From: Bacillota bacterium
GTDB taxonomy: Bacteria > Bacillota > Clostridia > Christensenellales > QALW01
Assembly (NCBI GenBank): GCA_029007865.1
Contig: JAQXIQ010000035.1
Span: forward strand, 1 to 42,621
Direction: 5' to 3'
DNA length: 42,621 nt
Shown: positions 9,436-18,485 of the stretch, one piece after another
Layout: every line of letters starts with the position of its first letter
Numbering within the stretch: position 1 is the first letter of the stretch
Position numbers and translations under genes: made by a program
Notes under the pieces: generated by a model
What the model was told of the DNA's origin: nothing
Seen by the model: the letters and a program-made list of their open reading frames with translations, nothing else
The model's database searches: none

Positions 9436-12400
9436 ATGATTCACAACAAGGTAGAAACCTCCCTTAATTTTGTGGACAGGGAGCGCTCCATCACCGAGTT
9501 CTGGAAAAAGAACGGGATTTTTCAAAAATCAACGGCGAAAAACGAGGGCGGACGGGATTTCGTGTTCTTCGACGGCCCGCCCACCGCAAACGGCAAGCCG
9601 CATATAGGGCATATTCTTACCAGAGTAATGAAGGATATTATTCCCCGCTATCAGACCATGAAGGGCTGCCACATCGAGCGCAAGGCCGGCTGGGATACCC
9701 ACGGTCTGCCCGTGGAGCTGGAGGTGGAAAAGCTCCTTGGCATCAACGGCAAGCCGCAGATTGAAGATTACGGCATCGAGCCGTTTATCGAAAAATGCAA
9801 GGAAAGCGTCTGGAAGTACACCTCCGAATGGGAGAAAATGAGCGACTCCGTAGGTTACTGGGTGGATATGGAGCATCCGTATATCACCTATAACGACGAC
9901 TATATCGAATCCGAATGGTGGGCGCTTAAAACCATCGCAGAGAAGGGACTTTTATATAAAGGCCACAAGGTGGTTCCGTACTGCCCGCGCTGCGGAACGG
10001 CGCTTTCTTCTCACGAAGTGGCTCAGGGCTACAAGGATGTCACCGAAACCAGCGTATTTGTCTACTTTAAGGTAAAAGGGCAGGATCTCTGGCTGCTGGC
10101 CTGGACAACCACGCCCTGGACTCTGCCCAGCAACGTGGCTCTCTGCGTAAACGCGCAGGAGGATTATGTTTTTGCAGAGCATGACGGCCGCACCTATATA
10201 CTGGCCAAAGCTCTAATAAGCGTACTGGGCGAGGACGCGGTTATAACAAAGGAGTGCAAGGGCGCCGACCTCTGCGGCATGGAATACGAGCCCCTGTTCG
10301 ACTTTGCCAAAAACGTTAAAAAGCGCGCCTGGTATGTGGTGTCCGACCCCTATGTCACTCTGGATTCGGGCAGCGGAATCGTACACATCGCGCCCGCCTT
10401 CGGCGAGGATGACGCCCGCGTCGGACGCGACAACGACCTGCCCTTTGTCCAGATGGTGGACAGCCAGGGCAAGCTGGTTCCGGAAGCCGGAGCCTTTGCC
10501 GGTTTGTTCGTAAAGGACGCCGACAAGCCCATAATTGAAGACTTAAAAGCGCGCGGACTGCTTTTCCGTGAGCTTCCTTACCAGCACAGCTATCCCTTCT
10601 GCTGGCGCTGCGACACGCCTCTGATCTATTATGCGCGCTCCACCTGGTTTATCCGCATGACCGCCGTGAAGGACAAACTCGTTGCCAATAACCGCACGGT
10701 CAACTGGATGCCCGAGACCATCAAGGAAGGCCGCATGGGCAACTTTTTGGAAAATGTCATAGACTGGGCGCTTTCCCGCGAGCGCTACTGGGGCACGCCC
10801 CTGCCGGTGTGGGAATGCGAATGCGGCCACTATCACGTTGTGGGCAGCAGGGAAGAGCTGTGCCGGCTTACCGGCGCCGCAGCGGATACCGAGCTCCATA
10901 AGCCGTATCTTGACCCCCTTACCATGAAGTGCGAAAAATGCGGCGGCATCATGCACCGCGCGCCCGAGGTAATAGACTGTTGGTTTGACAGCGGCTCCAT
11001 GCCCTTTGCACAATGGCATTATCCCTTTGAAAATCAGGATAAATTCCGTCACAATTTCCCCGCGGACTTTATAAGCGAGGCCATAGATCAGACCCGCGGC
11101 TGGTTCTATTCGCTCCTGGCCATCTCCACTCTGCTCTTTGACTGTGCTCCCTTTAAAAACTGCATAGTCCTGGGGCATGTATGCGACAAGGACGGCCTGA
11201 AGATGAGCAAGCACAAGGGCAATGTCGTGGACCCCTTCAGCGTGCTGGATGTTCAGGGCGCCGACGCGGTGCGGTGGTATTTCTATACCTCCAGCGCTCC
11301 GTGGCTTCCCTCCCGCTTCTATGCCGAGGCGGTAAGCGAGGCTCAGCGCAAATTCATGGGAACCCTGTGGAACACCTACGCGTTTTACGTGCTCTATGCC
11401 AATATAGATAATTTCAACCCCTGCGATTACATGCTGGAAAAAGACAAGCTGCCCCTTATGGACAGATGGATACTCTCCAAGCTCAATTCCCTGGTGCAGT
11501 ATGTCGACAGTTCTCTTGCAAATTATATAATTACCGAGCCGGCGCGGGCAATGCAGTCCTTTGTGGACGAGCTGTCCAACTGGTATGTACGCCGCTGCCG
11601 CGAGCGCTACTGGGGCAGCGAAATGACACAGGACAAAATAAACGCCTATATGACGCTTTATACCGTGCTGACGACGCTGGCAAAGATAAGCGCTCCCTTC
11701 GTCCCCTTCATGGCCGAGGAGCTCTATCAGAACCTGGTGCGCCGCGTGGATCCCTCCGCGCCGGAAAGCGTGCATCTGTGCAGCTTCCCGGAGTGCGATG
11801 AGCAATATATCGACAAAGAGCTGGAGGACAACATGGAGCTGCTGCTGGAGGCAGTGGTGCTGGGCAGAGCCTGCCGTTCCGGAGCCAACATCAAAAACCG
11901 CCAGCCGCTCAGCCGTCTGCTTATCCGCAGCGAGCGCACCTTGCCCGCAGCCTTTAACGAGCTTATTGCGGATGAGTTAAACATCAAAAGCGTGGAATTC
12001 CTTACCGATGCCTCGGATTACACCAGCTATGTCCTTAAACCGCAGATGCGCACCCTGGGGCCGAAATACGGAAAGCTCCTGGGCAAAATCGGCGCGTTCC
12101 TGAAGGATTGCGATGCCCAAGCAGTGGTAGCCGCAGTACGAAACGGCGGAATATATACCGTTGAAATAGACGGCACCTCCGTCCTGCTTGCCCAAAGCGA
12201 CCTGCTTATCTCCTCTACAAACCGCGAGGGCTTTGTGGCGGAATCCGACGGCAAGATAGTGGTAATACTGGATGTTCACATTACCGATGAGCTGCGGCGG
12301 GAAGGCTATGTGCGCGAAATCATCAGCAAAGTACAGACCATGCGCAAGGATATCGGTCTTGAAGTCACCGACCACATCGTTCTGACCGTTACCGCGCAGG

Positions 12401-12549
12401 GAGAGCTGCTTGAGGCGGCCAAGGCCGCCGCTGCACAGATAGGTGCCGGCGCTCAGGCGGACAGCGTACTGTTCGGCGAGCCTGCCGAAAACGCCAAGGA
12501 ATGGGACATCAACGGAGAAAGCTGCGTGCTGTCCGTCAGAAAGGCGTAA
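9436..12549 (+). CDS. ileS: Isoleucyl-tRNA synthetase
   Basis: FDGPPTANGKPHIGHI (HIGH) and DGLKMSKHKGN (KMSKS) motifs; start set at ATG 9436 (MIHNKVETSLNF) because the ORF-track start at 9340 lies inside the T-box leader. Confidence 0.95.
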   Translation: MIHNKVETSLNFVDRERSITEFWKKNGIFQKSTAKNEGGRDFVFFDGPPTANGKPHIGHILTRVMKDIIPRYQTMKGCHIERKAGWDTHGLPVELEVEKLLGINGKPQIEDYGIEPFIEKCKESVWKYTSEWEKMSDSVGYWVDMEHPYITYNDDYIESEWWALKTIAEKGLLYKGHKVVPYCPRCGTALSSHEVAQGYKDVTETSVFVYFKVKGQDLWLLAWTTTPWTLPSNVALCVNAQEDYVFAEHDGRTYILAKALISVLGEDAVITKECKGADLCGMEYEPLFDFAKNVKKRAWYVVSDPYVTLDSGSGIVHIAPAFGEDDARVGRDNDLPFVQMVDSQGKLVPEAGAFAGLFVKDADKPIIEDLKARGLLFRELPYQHSYPFCWRCDTPLIYYARSTWFIRMTAVKDKLVANNRTVNWMPETIKEGRMGNFLENVIDWALSRERYWGTPLPVWECECGHYHVVGSREELCRLTGAAADTELHKPYLDPLTMKCEKCGGIMHRAPEVIDCWFDSGSMPFAQWHYPFENQDKFRHNFPADFISEAIDQTRGWFYSLLAISTLLFDCAPFKNCIVLGHVCDKDGLKMSKHKGNVVDPFSVLDVQGADAVRWYFYTSSAPWLPSRFYAEAVSEAQRKFMGTLWNTYAFYVLYANIDNFNPCDYMLEKDKLPLMDRWILSKLNSLVQYVDSSLANYIITEPARAMQSFVDELSNWYVRRCRERYWGSEMTQDKINAYMTLYTVLTTLAKISAPFVPFMAEELYQNLVRRVDPSAPESVHLCSFPECDEQYIDKELEDNMELLLEAVVLGRACRSGANIKNRQPLSRLLIRSERTLPAAFNELIADELNIKSVEFLTDASDYTSYVLKPQMRTLGPKYGKLLGKIGAFLKDCDAQAVVAAVRNGGIYTVEIDGTSVLLAQSDLLISSTNREGFVAESDGKIVVILDVHITDELRREGYVREIISKVQTMRKDIGLEVTDHIVLTVTAQGELLEAAKAAAAQIGAGAQADSVLFGEPAENAKEWDINGESCVLSVRKA

Positions 12550-12594
12550 AAATCGTTGCACAATTACCTGCGCAAACAAAGGGAGGGAAGCGGC

Positions 12595-13452
12595 TTGTAT
12601 CTTGCCCGGGACTGGAAGGATTACGAATGCATAGACTGCGGAGACGGCATGAAATACGAAAGATGGGGCAGTATCTATCTGCTGCGTCCCGATCCGCAGG
12701 CTATATGGGAGTTTTCCGGCGGAAAAATACAGCCCGATGCCAAATACTGCCGCTCCTCAAGCGGCGGAGGCAGTTGGGAATACTACAAAAAGCTTCCGGA
12801 AAGCTGGAAGGTCTCCTGGCATGACCTGACCTTTTCCGTGCGCCCCATGGGCTTTAAGCACACCGGACTGTTCCCGGAGCAGGCCGCCAATTGGGAATGG
12901 ATGACAAGCCTCATCCGCGGTGCCGCAAGGCCGATAAAGGTGCTCAACCTTTTTGGCTATACCGGCGGAGCCACCGTTGCCGCGGCAGCGGCGGGTGCCT
13001 CCGTATGCCATGTTGACGCCGCAAAAAACATGGTGGCTCAATGCAAGGAAAATATGGCTCTCTCCGGGCTCTCCGACAGGCCGGTGCGCTACATCGTGGA
13101 CGACTGCGTAAAATTCGTTCAGCGTGAAATACGCCGCGGCAGCCGCTATGACGCCGTTATAATGGACCCGCCCAGCTACGGCCGCGGCCCTTCCGGCGAA
13201 ATATGGAAGCTGGAAAACGAGCTCTACGGTTTTGTAAAGCTGTGCTCTCAGGTTTTAAGTGAAAAACCGCTTTTCATGCTTATCAACAGCTATACCACGG
13301 GCCTGCAGCCCATTGTACTGCGCAATATCCTCTGCAGCGTGATAAAGCCGCATTTCGGAGGCAGTGCGGAGGCCGACGAGGTGGCTCTGCCCGTTACCCG
13401 GGGAGATATGTTCCTGCCCTGCGGCGCGTCCGGGCGCTTTGTGTTTGAATAA
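12595..13452 (+). CDS. Class I SAM-dependent rRNA methyltransferase-like protein (RlmI/COG1092-like)
   Basis: VLNLFGYTGGATVAAAAAGASVCHVDAAK and DAVIMDPPSYGRGPSGEIWKLE motifs; likely TTG start at 12595 with GGGAGGG upstream. Confidence 0.82.
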   Translation: MYLARDWKDYECIDCGDGMKYERWGSIYLLRPDPQAIWEFSGGKIQPDAKYCRSSSGGGSWEYYKKLPESWKVSWHDLTFSVRPMGFKHTGLFPEQAANWEWMTSLIRGAARPIKVLNLFGYTGGATVAAAAAGASVCHVDAAKNMVAQCKENMALSGLSDRPVRYIVDDCVKFVQREIRRGSRYDAVIMDPPSYGRGPSGEIWKLENELYGFVKLCSQVLSEKPLFMLINSYTTGLQPIVLRNILCSVIKPHFGGSAEADEVALPVTRGDMFLPCGASGRFVFE

Positions 13453-13497
13453 TATTCGGCGGCTCCGTTCCGCCGTTTTGATACGGAGATATCATCT

Positions 13498-14205
13498 ATG
13501 CTTAATGTAATATACGAGGACAATTCCATAATTGTGGTCTGTAAGCCCTGCAATATGCCTGTAGCTCCCGACGCCAGCGGCGACGCGGACCTGCTCAGCC
13601 AGGTAAAGCAGTACATCAAAGAAAAGTACAACAAGCCCGGCGAGGTTTATATCGGGCTTGTTCACCGCCTTGACCGCCCTGCCGGAGGCATAGTTGTGTT
13701 TGCCCGCAACTCCAAGAGCGCTGCCCGCCTCAGCGAGCAGGTGCGCTCTCACGATATGAAGCGCACATATTATGCCGTTGTGCGTTCCTGTCCGCGGGAG
13801 CCGGAGGGTCAGCTTACAAACTATCTGCTTAAAAACCAGCAAACCAACACCGTAAGCGTCGTGCCTCAGGCAACCGAAGGCGCAAAAATGGCGGTGCTGG
13901 ACTATAAAGTGCTTCAAACCGTTTCAAACGGCGACCGGAGTCTTTCCCTTGTCCGCATACAGCTCCAGACCGGGCGCGCTCATCAGATCCGCGTGCAGAT
14001 GGCTCATATAGGCTGTCCGCTGTGGGGGGATCAGCGTTACGGCTTCGGCGTCAACAAAAAAGGGCAGCAGCTGGCGCTCTGGGCGGTCGGGCTTACTCTT
14101 ACTCACCCGATTGCAAAGGACAAACGCGTATTTTTGTGCTATCCTCAGACCGATACGCCCTGGTCGCTCTTTAAGCTGGAGCTTTCCCCGGATATTTCGG
14201 AATAA
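13498..14205 (+). CDS. RluA-family pseudouridine synthase
   Basis: IGLVHRLDRPAGGIVVFARNSKSAARLSEQ and QTGRAHQIRVQMAHIGCPLWGDQRYG. Confidence 0.92.
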   Translation: MLNVIYEDNSIIVVCKPCNMPVAPDASGDADLLSQVKQYIKEKYNKPGEVYIGLVHRLDRPAGGIVVFARNSKSAARLSEQVRSHDMKRTYYAVVRSCPREPEGQLTNYLLKNQQTNTVSVVPQATEGAKMAVLDYKVLQTVSNGDRSLSLVRIQLQTGRAHQIRVQMAHIGCPLWGDQRYGFGVNKKGQQLALWAVGLTLTHPIAKDKRVFLCYPQTDTPWSLFKLELSPDISE

Positions 14206-14250
14206 AACAACCTGCACGGTATAAACGCTTTTGAACTGCGGGAGACCGAT

Positions 14251-15117
14251 ATGGAAATTAAAAACAGCGTCATAATAATAACCGGAGCTTCTTCCGGCAT
14301 AGGCAAGGCCTGCGCGCAGCTTTTGTGCCGGGAGGGCGCATCGGTATACGGTCTGTCCCGCGGCTGCACCACAGGCTCAGACTCCGACGGCCTGCATTGC
14401 GTGCAGTGCGATGTTACCTCCGACAAAAGCGTACATGACGCCTTTGAATACATATTGCGGCATAGCGGACGCATTGACGGACTGGTCTGCTGCGCCGGCT
14501 CCGGAATAGCCGGGGCAGTGGAGGATACCGCACAGGACGAAGCGGAGGCCCTCATGCAGGTGAATTATTTCGGCGCGGTGCGCTGCGCCCGCGAAGCACT
14601 GCATTTTATGCGTCCGGCACGCAAAGGCACCATTGTTTTTATAAGCTCGGTTGCCGCGCTGTTCGGAATACCGTTCCAGGCCTTTTATTCCGCCGGAAAA
14701 TACGCGCTGGATGGCACAAGCGAGGCCCTGCGCAACGAAGTACACCCCTTCAACATCAAAATCTGCTCTGTGCTGCCCGGTGACACCCGCACCGGTTTTA
14801 CCTCTGCACGCCGTTACACCCGCGCCACCGTGCAGGGTACCGAATACAAAAAGGGCTTTTGCAGCGCTCTGAACGCCATGGTCAGGGATGAAATAAACGG
14901 CGCTCCGCCCCAGCAAGCCGCCCGGTGCGTGCTCCGCGCGCTGAAGCGCAGGAATCCTCCGCCCCGCATAATCGTGGGCTTCGGCTACAAGCTGCTGGCT
15001 TTTTTGCGCAGACTTTTGCCCGGACGCCTTGTGTGTGCCGTTCTCCGGCTGATTTACTGCCGCGGCAAAGAGCAAAGCGCCCTGTGGAGCTTTGACCGCG
15101 ATGTAAAAAAGCAGTAG
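14251..15117 (+). CDS. SDR family NAD(P)-dependent oxidoreductase
   Basis: TGASSGIGKACA cofactor motif, CCAGSG, and YSAGKYALDG (YxxxK). Confidence 0.92.
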   Translation: MEIKNSVIIITGASSGIGKACAQLLCREGASVYGLSRGCTTGSDSDGLHCVQCDVTSDKSVHDAFEYILRHSGRIDGLVCCAGSGIAGAVEDTAQDEAEALMQVNYFGAVRCAREALHFMRPARKGTIVFISSVAALFGIPFQAFYSAGKYALDGTSEALRNEVHPFNIKICSVLPGDTRTGFTSARRYTRATVQGTEYKKGFCSALNAMVRDEINGAPPQQAARCVLRALKRRNPPPRIIVGFGYKLLAFLRRLLPGRLVCAVLRLIYCRGKEQSALWSFDRDVKKQ

Positions 15118-15246
15118 CCTCCGCAGTCTCTGTTGCCCTTTGGCCGGCGCCGTGACTTTTACATAAGCTTCGTCCCAGGTATGTCATAAAAGCCGTGCTG
15201 TTTGCGGTCATACCGCAGATATTATTATAATTTACCGTTAAAACGC

Positions 15247-15282
15247 AAACCCACCTGGCGGAAAACGCCCGGTGGGTTTTTG
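15247..15282 (+). terminator. Rho-independent terminator
   Basis: AAACCCACC-t-GGCG-gaaaa-CGCC-c-GGTGGGTTTTTG. Confidence 0.8.
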
Positions 15283-15322
15283 TTTTACAAAAGAGCCGTG
15301 ATAAAAATCACAGCTCGAAAAT

Positions 15323-15345
15323 TTCGTGGAGTTTACCACTCTGCG
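15323..15345. repeat. Left 23-bp recombinase-type site flanking the integrase gene
   Basis: TTCGTGGAGTTTACCACTCTGCG; 21/23 match to the reverse complement of 16893-16915. Confidence 0.75.
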
Positions 15346-15559
15346 AGAATTAAAACAGATATTCAGCATGCATATAATAACACACCTGCCACAAAAAAGC
15401 AACGAAAAATGCAAATTTGAGCAGTATTTTTTGCAAAAGCTCATTCGTTGTGGGCTAAAACGGTAATTTTTCTGCAAATATTCATCTTTGGATTGTACAA
15501 TCGCAGTCAAGAGAGCCGTCAGTATGGGCATGGATATTTGTTAAAATATACAAATACAC

Positions 15560-15576
15560 TTGTCCGCTGCGGACAA
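15560..15576. promoter_or_regulatory. 17-bp palindrome directly upstream of the integrase RBS (operator-like)
   Basis: TTGTCCGC-T-GCGGACAA, perfect 8-bp arms, followed by AAAGGAGG. Confidence 0.5.
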
Positions 15577-15598
15577 CAAATAAAAGGAGGTTTCAAAA

Positions 15599-16711
15599 AT
15601 GAGAAAGGGCGAAAACATATTTAAGAGGAAAGACGGCCGATGGGAGGCTCGGTATATCAAAAATTACGAGCTGTCCGGTAAAATCAAGTACGGTTTTTGC
15701 TACGGCAAGACCTACAAGGAAGCCAAAGAAAAGGTCACCAAATGCAAGGCGGCGCTTATCAGCGGAAAGCCTATGCCATCCGGCACGAGACACCGCCTGG
15801 CTTTCTACTGCGACGAATGGCTGCGGCTCAGCAAGAGCAAGGTACGGGAGTCCACCTATATCAAATATGAAACCGTAATAAATAAGCATATAAAGCCTAA
15901 ACTCGGCGGCTGTTTTCCTGCCGCCGTTACAACGGGCGTAGTGGATGATTTTTCCAAGGAATTGCTTGGTGCGGACGGGCTTTCCGTAAAATCCGTTCGC
16001 GATATTCTTGTTGTTCTGCACGGTGTACTGAAGTATACGGCCGCGAATTTTCCCGGAATTGTCTCTGTTGTCCAGATCAATTATCCTAAGGAGAGCCGAA
16101 AAGAAATGCGCGTACTCAGCCGGGAGGAGCAGGAGCGGTTTGTAAAATATCTGTTGACCGATACGGATGCCTGTAAATTCGGGGTGCTGCTTATGCTGCT
16201 GACCGGAATGCGTATCGAGGAGCTTTGCGCGCTCAGATGGAGTAATATAAATTTGCATGAGCAGACGATCCGCATTACGGCGACCCTTCAAAGGCTTCGC
16301 GACACTTCGGCGGAGGGCGAATGCCGTACAAGAGTCGTGACAGGCGCACCGAAAAGCGATACCTCGGCGCGCACCATCCCCATGACCGATCATGCCGTTG
16401 ACTTGTGCCGCCGCGCCGATGTTAACAACGCCGCAGCCTACATCCTCACCGGAACCGAAATCTTTATGGAGCCCCGCGCTCTGCAGTACCGCATTGAAAA
16501 ATACACCCGCGAATGCGGACTTGAGGGCGTCCATGCGCATACGCTCCGCCACACATTCGCTACAAGGGCCGTAGAGGTAGGCTTTGAGATAAAGTCGCTT
16601 TCCGAAGTCCTGGGTCACGCTACCACAACAATCACACTGGAGAGGTATGTTCACTCTTCAATGGAACTTAAACGCTCTAATATGGACAAGCTGGCTGCGG
16701 CAGGTTTGTAA
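15599..16711 (+). CDS. Tyrosine-type site-specific recombinase/integrase with AP2-like N-terminal arm-binding domain
   Basis: N-terminus GENIFKRKDGRWEARYI; catalytic LLTGMRIEELCALRW, HTLRHTFATR, LGHATTTITLERYVH. Confidence 0.95.
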   Translation: MRKGENIFKRKDGRWEARYIKNYELSGKIKYGFCYGKTYKEAKEKVTKCKAALISGKPMPSGTRHRLAFYCDEWLRLSKSKVRESTYIKYETVINKHIKPKLGGCFPAAVTTGVVDDFSKELLGADGLSVKSVRDILVVLHGVLKYTAANFPGIVSVVQINYPKESRKEMRVLSREEQERFVKYLLTDTDACKFGVLLMLLTGMRIEELCALRWSNINLHEQTIRITATLQRLRDTSAEGECRTRVVTGAPKSDTSARTIPMTDHAVDLCRRADVNNAAAYILTGTEIFMEPRALQYRIEKYTRECGLEGVHAHTLRHTFATRAVEVGFEIKSLSEVLGHATTTITLERYVHSSMELKRSNMDKLAAAGL

Positions 16712-16770
16712 TATTCGCAGTCAAACTTCTGTGTCAAAACAAGTAAAACATTACGGATTATACAATATTA

Positions 16771-16836
16771 CGCCTTAAAAGTTGCTTTTAATATAGTGAT
16801 AAACTATGTCAACAGCCGCATTTTAAGGCGTTTTTT
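16771..16836 (+). terminator. Terminator-like long stem-loop after the integrase
   Basis: CGCCTTAAAA (16771-16780) pairs with TTTTAAGGCG (16821-16830) followed by TTTTTT; nested ATAGT/ACTAT hairpin in the loop. Confidence 0.6.
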
Positions 16837-16892
16837 CTTGCAGACAGATGTCGCAATCCGCATACAAAAAAGCCGTAATATTCCTGCTGTTC

Positions 16893-16915
16893 CGTAGAGT
16901 GGTAAACTCTACGAA
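16893..16915. repeat. Right 23-bp recombinase-type site flanking the integrase gene
   Basis: CGTAGAGTGGTAAACTCTACGAA; perfect 8-bp palindromic arms around a GGTAA spacer. Confidence 0.75.
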
Positions 16916-17226
16916 GTCTTCCGGCAGAAAAATTACACACTTAAAAAGCAATAATTACATTTTTTGGTACTATTGCAACGGCTGCCTGCATAATATTTAT
17001 ATTGAGCAGCCCGAATGCAGCCAAAAAGTATGGAATTGCCTGCACATTCGGAGAAGCCGGAAGCCGCCGCTCAGGCTCCGATATTATCATTTCAAATATT
17101 ATCGGAATTATGCCTGCAAACAGTATTTTAGCCATACAAGCGGCAAAACGGACACCGCGAGTATATAGGTTTTGCGGCGGCAGCACAACCGAAGCTTCCG
17201 AATCATACTGAGCACGGAGAATACAA

Positions 17227-17784
17227 ATGAAACAATGCGTTAAAAAAATATGGAATATCGTCAGCACGGTGCTGGTAGCTCTGATCGTTATCCTTGCCAT
17301 AGCGCTGGTCGGGGTGCGCATCGTAGGTATCAAAACCTACGCCGTTGTTTCCGGCTCCATGGAACCGGTCTATCCGACCGGCTCTCTCTTATATGTAAAA
17401 AGTGCGGACGCTCAGGACTTGAAAGTCGGCGACGCTATTACCTTTATGCTGGACGAAGACACCGTTGCAACGCACCGCATCATAGAAATACTTCCCGACG
17501 AGGAAGACGAAAGCGTGATTCGGTTCCGCACGCAGGGCGATGCCAACGATACGGCGGACGGAACCCCCGTGCATTGCAAAAATATAATCGGCAAGCCGCT
17601 GTTCTCCATCCCTTACCTGGGGTATTTTGCGCATTTTGTGCAAAATCCTCCGGGATTATATCTTGCGATCGGCTTTGCCGTCATTTTGGTGATCCTGGTG
17701 TTCTTGCCCGACCTTCTCGGTGACAGCAAAAAGAAAAAGGATAAAAAGCTGCGCAAAAAGGGCGAAGCCGCGGGCCAAAAATAA
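17227..17784 (+). CDS. sipW: SipW-type (Ser/His, ER-like) signal peptidase I
   Basis: AVVSGSMEPVYPTGSLLYVK with His instead of Lys in DTVATHRIIEI; N- and C-terminal TM segments; followed by multiple SipW-dependent substrates. Confidence 0.92.
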   Translation: MKQCVKKIWNIVSTVLVALIVILAIALVGVRIVGIKTYAVVSGSMEPVYPTGSLLYVKSADAQDLKVGDAITFMLDEDTVATHRIIEILPDEEDESVIRFRTQGDANDTADGTPVHCKNIIGKPLFSIPYLGYFAHFVQNPPGLYLAIGFAVILVILVFLPDLLGDSKKKKDKKLRKKGEAAGQK

Positions 17785-17824
17785 CGCCGCAAGGCTGCAA
17801 AATATATATTTCAGGAGGTTTCTC

Positions 17825-18415
17825 ATGAATACAAAAACAAAGACAAAAGCACTGACGCTGGCGCTCTGCGCGCTGCTGCTTGCCGCCGCGACCGCACTTA
17901 CATCCCTTGCCTTTCTCAAGTCGTATGATGCGGTCAATAACACATTTACGGTGGGAAAGGTTGCCATTACTCTGGATGAAGCAAAGGTCGATGAGTACGG
18001 AACTGCGGATACCGCCGCAGGCCGGGTAAAGCAAAACACCTATAAGCTGGTCCCGGGTCACAGGTACACCAAGGATCCGACCGTTCACTTTGCCGCAAAA
18101 AGCGAAGCCAGCTATCTGTTCGTAAAGGTGGAAAACGGCCTGTCGGCAATTGAAGCCGGCACTACGATTGAAGGACAGATTCTTGCAAACGGTTGGAAAA
18201 AGCTTAACGAAACAAACGGCATCTATTACAAAAAGGTAGGCGCAAATCAGACGAATTCCGCCGTCGATTACCCCGTGTTTGCTGAGTTTACCGTTGCCGG
18301 CACCGCCGACATTACCGGTTACGAAACTGCGGAGATCAATGTTACTGCCTATGCCATTCAGTCCGACGGCTTCAACACGGCTTGGGCCGCCTGGAGTGCC
18401 GGCGGCTTTGAGTAA
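17825..18415 (+). CDS. SipW-dependent secreted protein (TasA/camelysin-like) #1
   Basis: MNTKTKTKALTLALCALLLAAATALTSLAFLKSYDAVNNTFTVGKVAITLDE; NTFTVG motif; AGGAGG RBS just upstream of ATG 17825. Confidence 0.82.
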   Translation: MNTKTKTKALTLALCALLLAAATALTSLAFLKSYDAVNNTFTVGKVAITLDEAKVDEYGTADTAAGRVKQNTYKLVPGHRYTKDPTVHFAAKSEASYLFVKVENGLSAIEAGTTIEGQILANGWKKLNETNGIYYKKVGANQTNSAVDYPVFAEFTVAGTADITGYETAEINVTAYAIQSDGFNTAWAAWSAGGFE

Positions 18416-18421
18416 TTCCCG

Positions 18422-18446
18422 ATAAATAAGGAGTTGCCTTATTTAT
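18422..18446 (+). repeat. Intergenic stem-loop between TasA-like genes 1 and 2
   Basis: ATAAATAAGG-agttg-CCTTATTTAT, perfect 10-bp stem, no poly-T tail. Confidence 0.6.
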
Positions 18447-18485
18447 AAATAGCTGCCCAAAATACGGAGGAAAGGAGGAGTAATC

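Noticed and set aside
15238-15531. Minus-strand 97-aa ORF across the left recombination site
   Set aside because: Runs through the terminator, hairpin and 23-bp site and has no RBS; its RRVVNSTK segment shared with the 16848 ORF is just the translated repeat.
16941-17333. Minus-strand 130-aa hydrophobic ORF upstream of sipW
   Set aside because: Overlaps the sipW start by about 100 bp and lacks a convincing RBS or family motif; could be a relic but not supportable.
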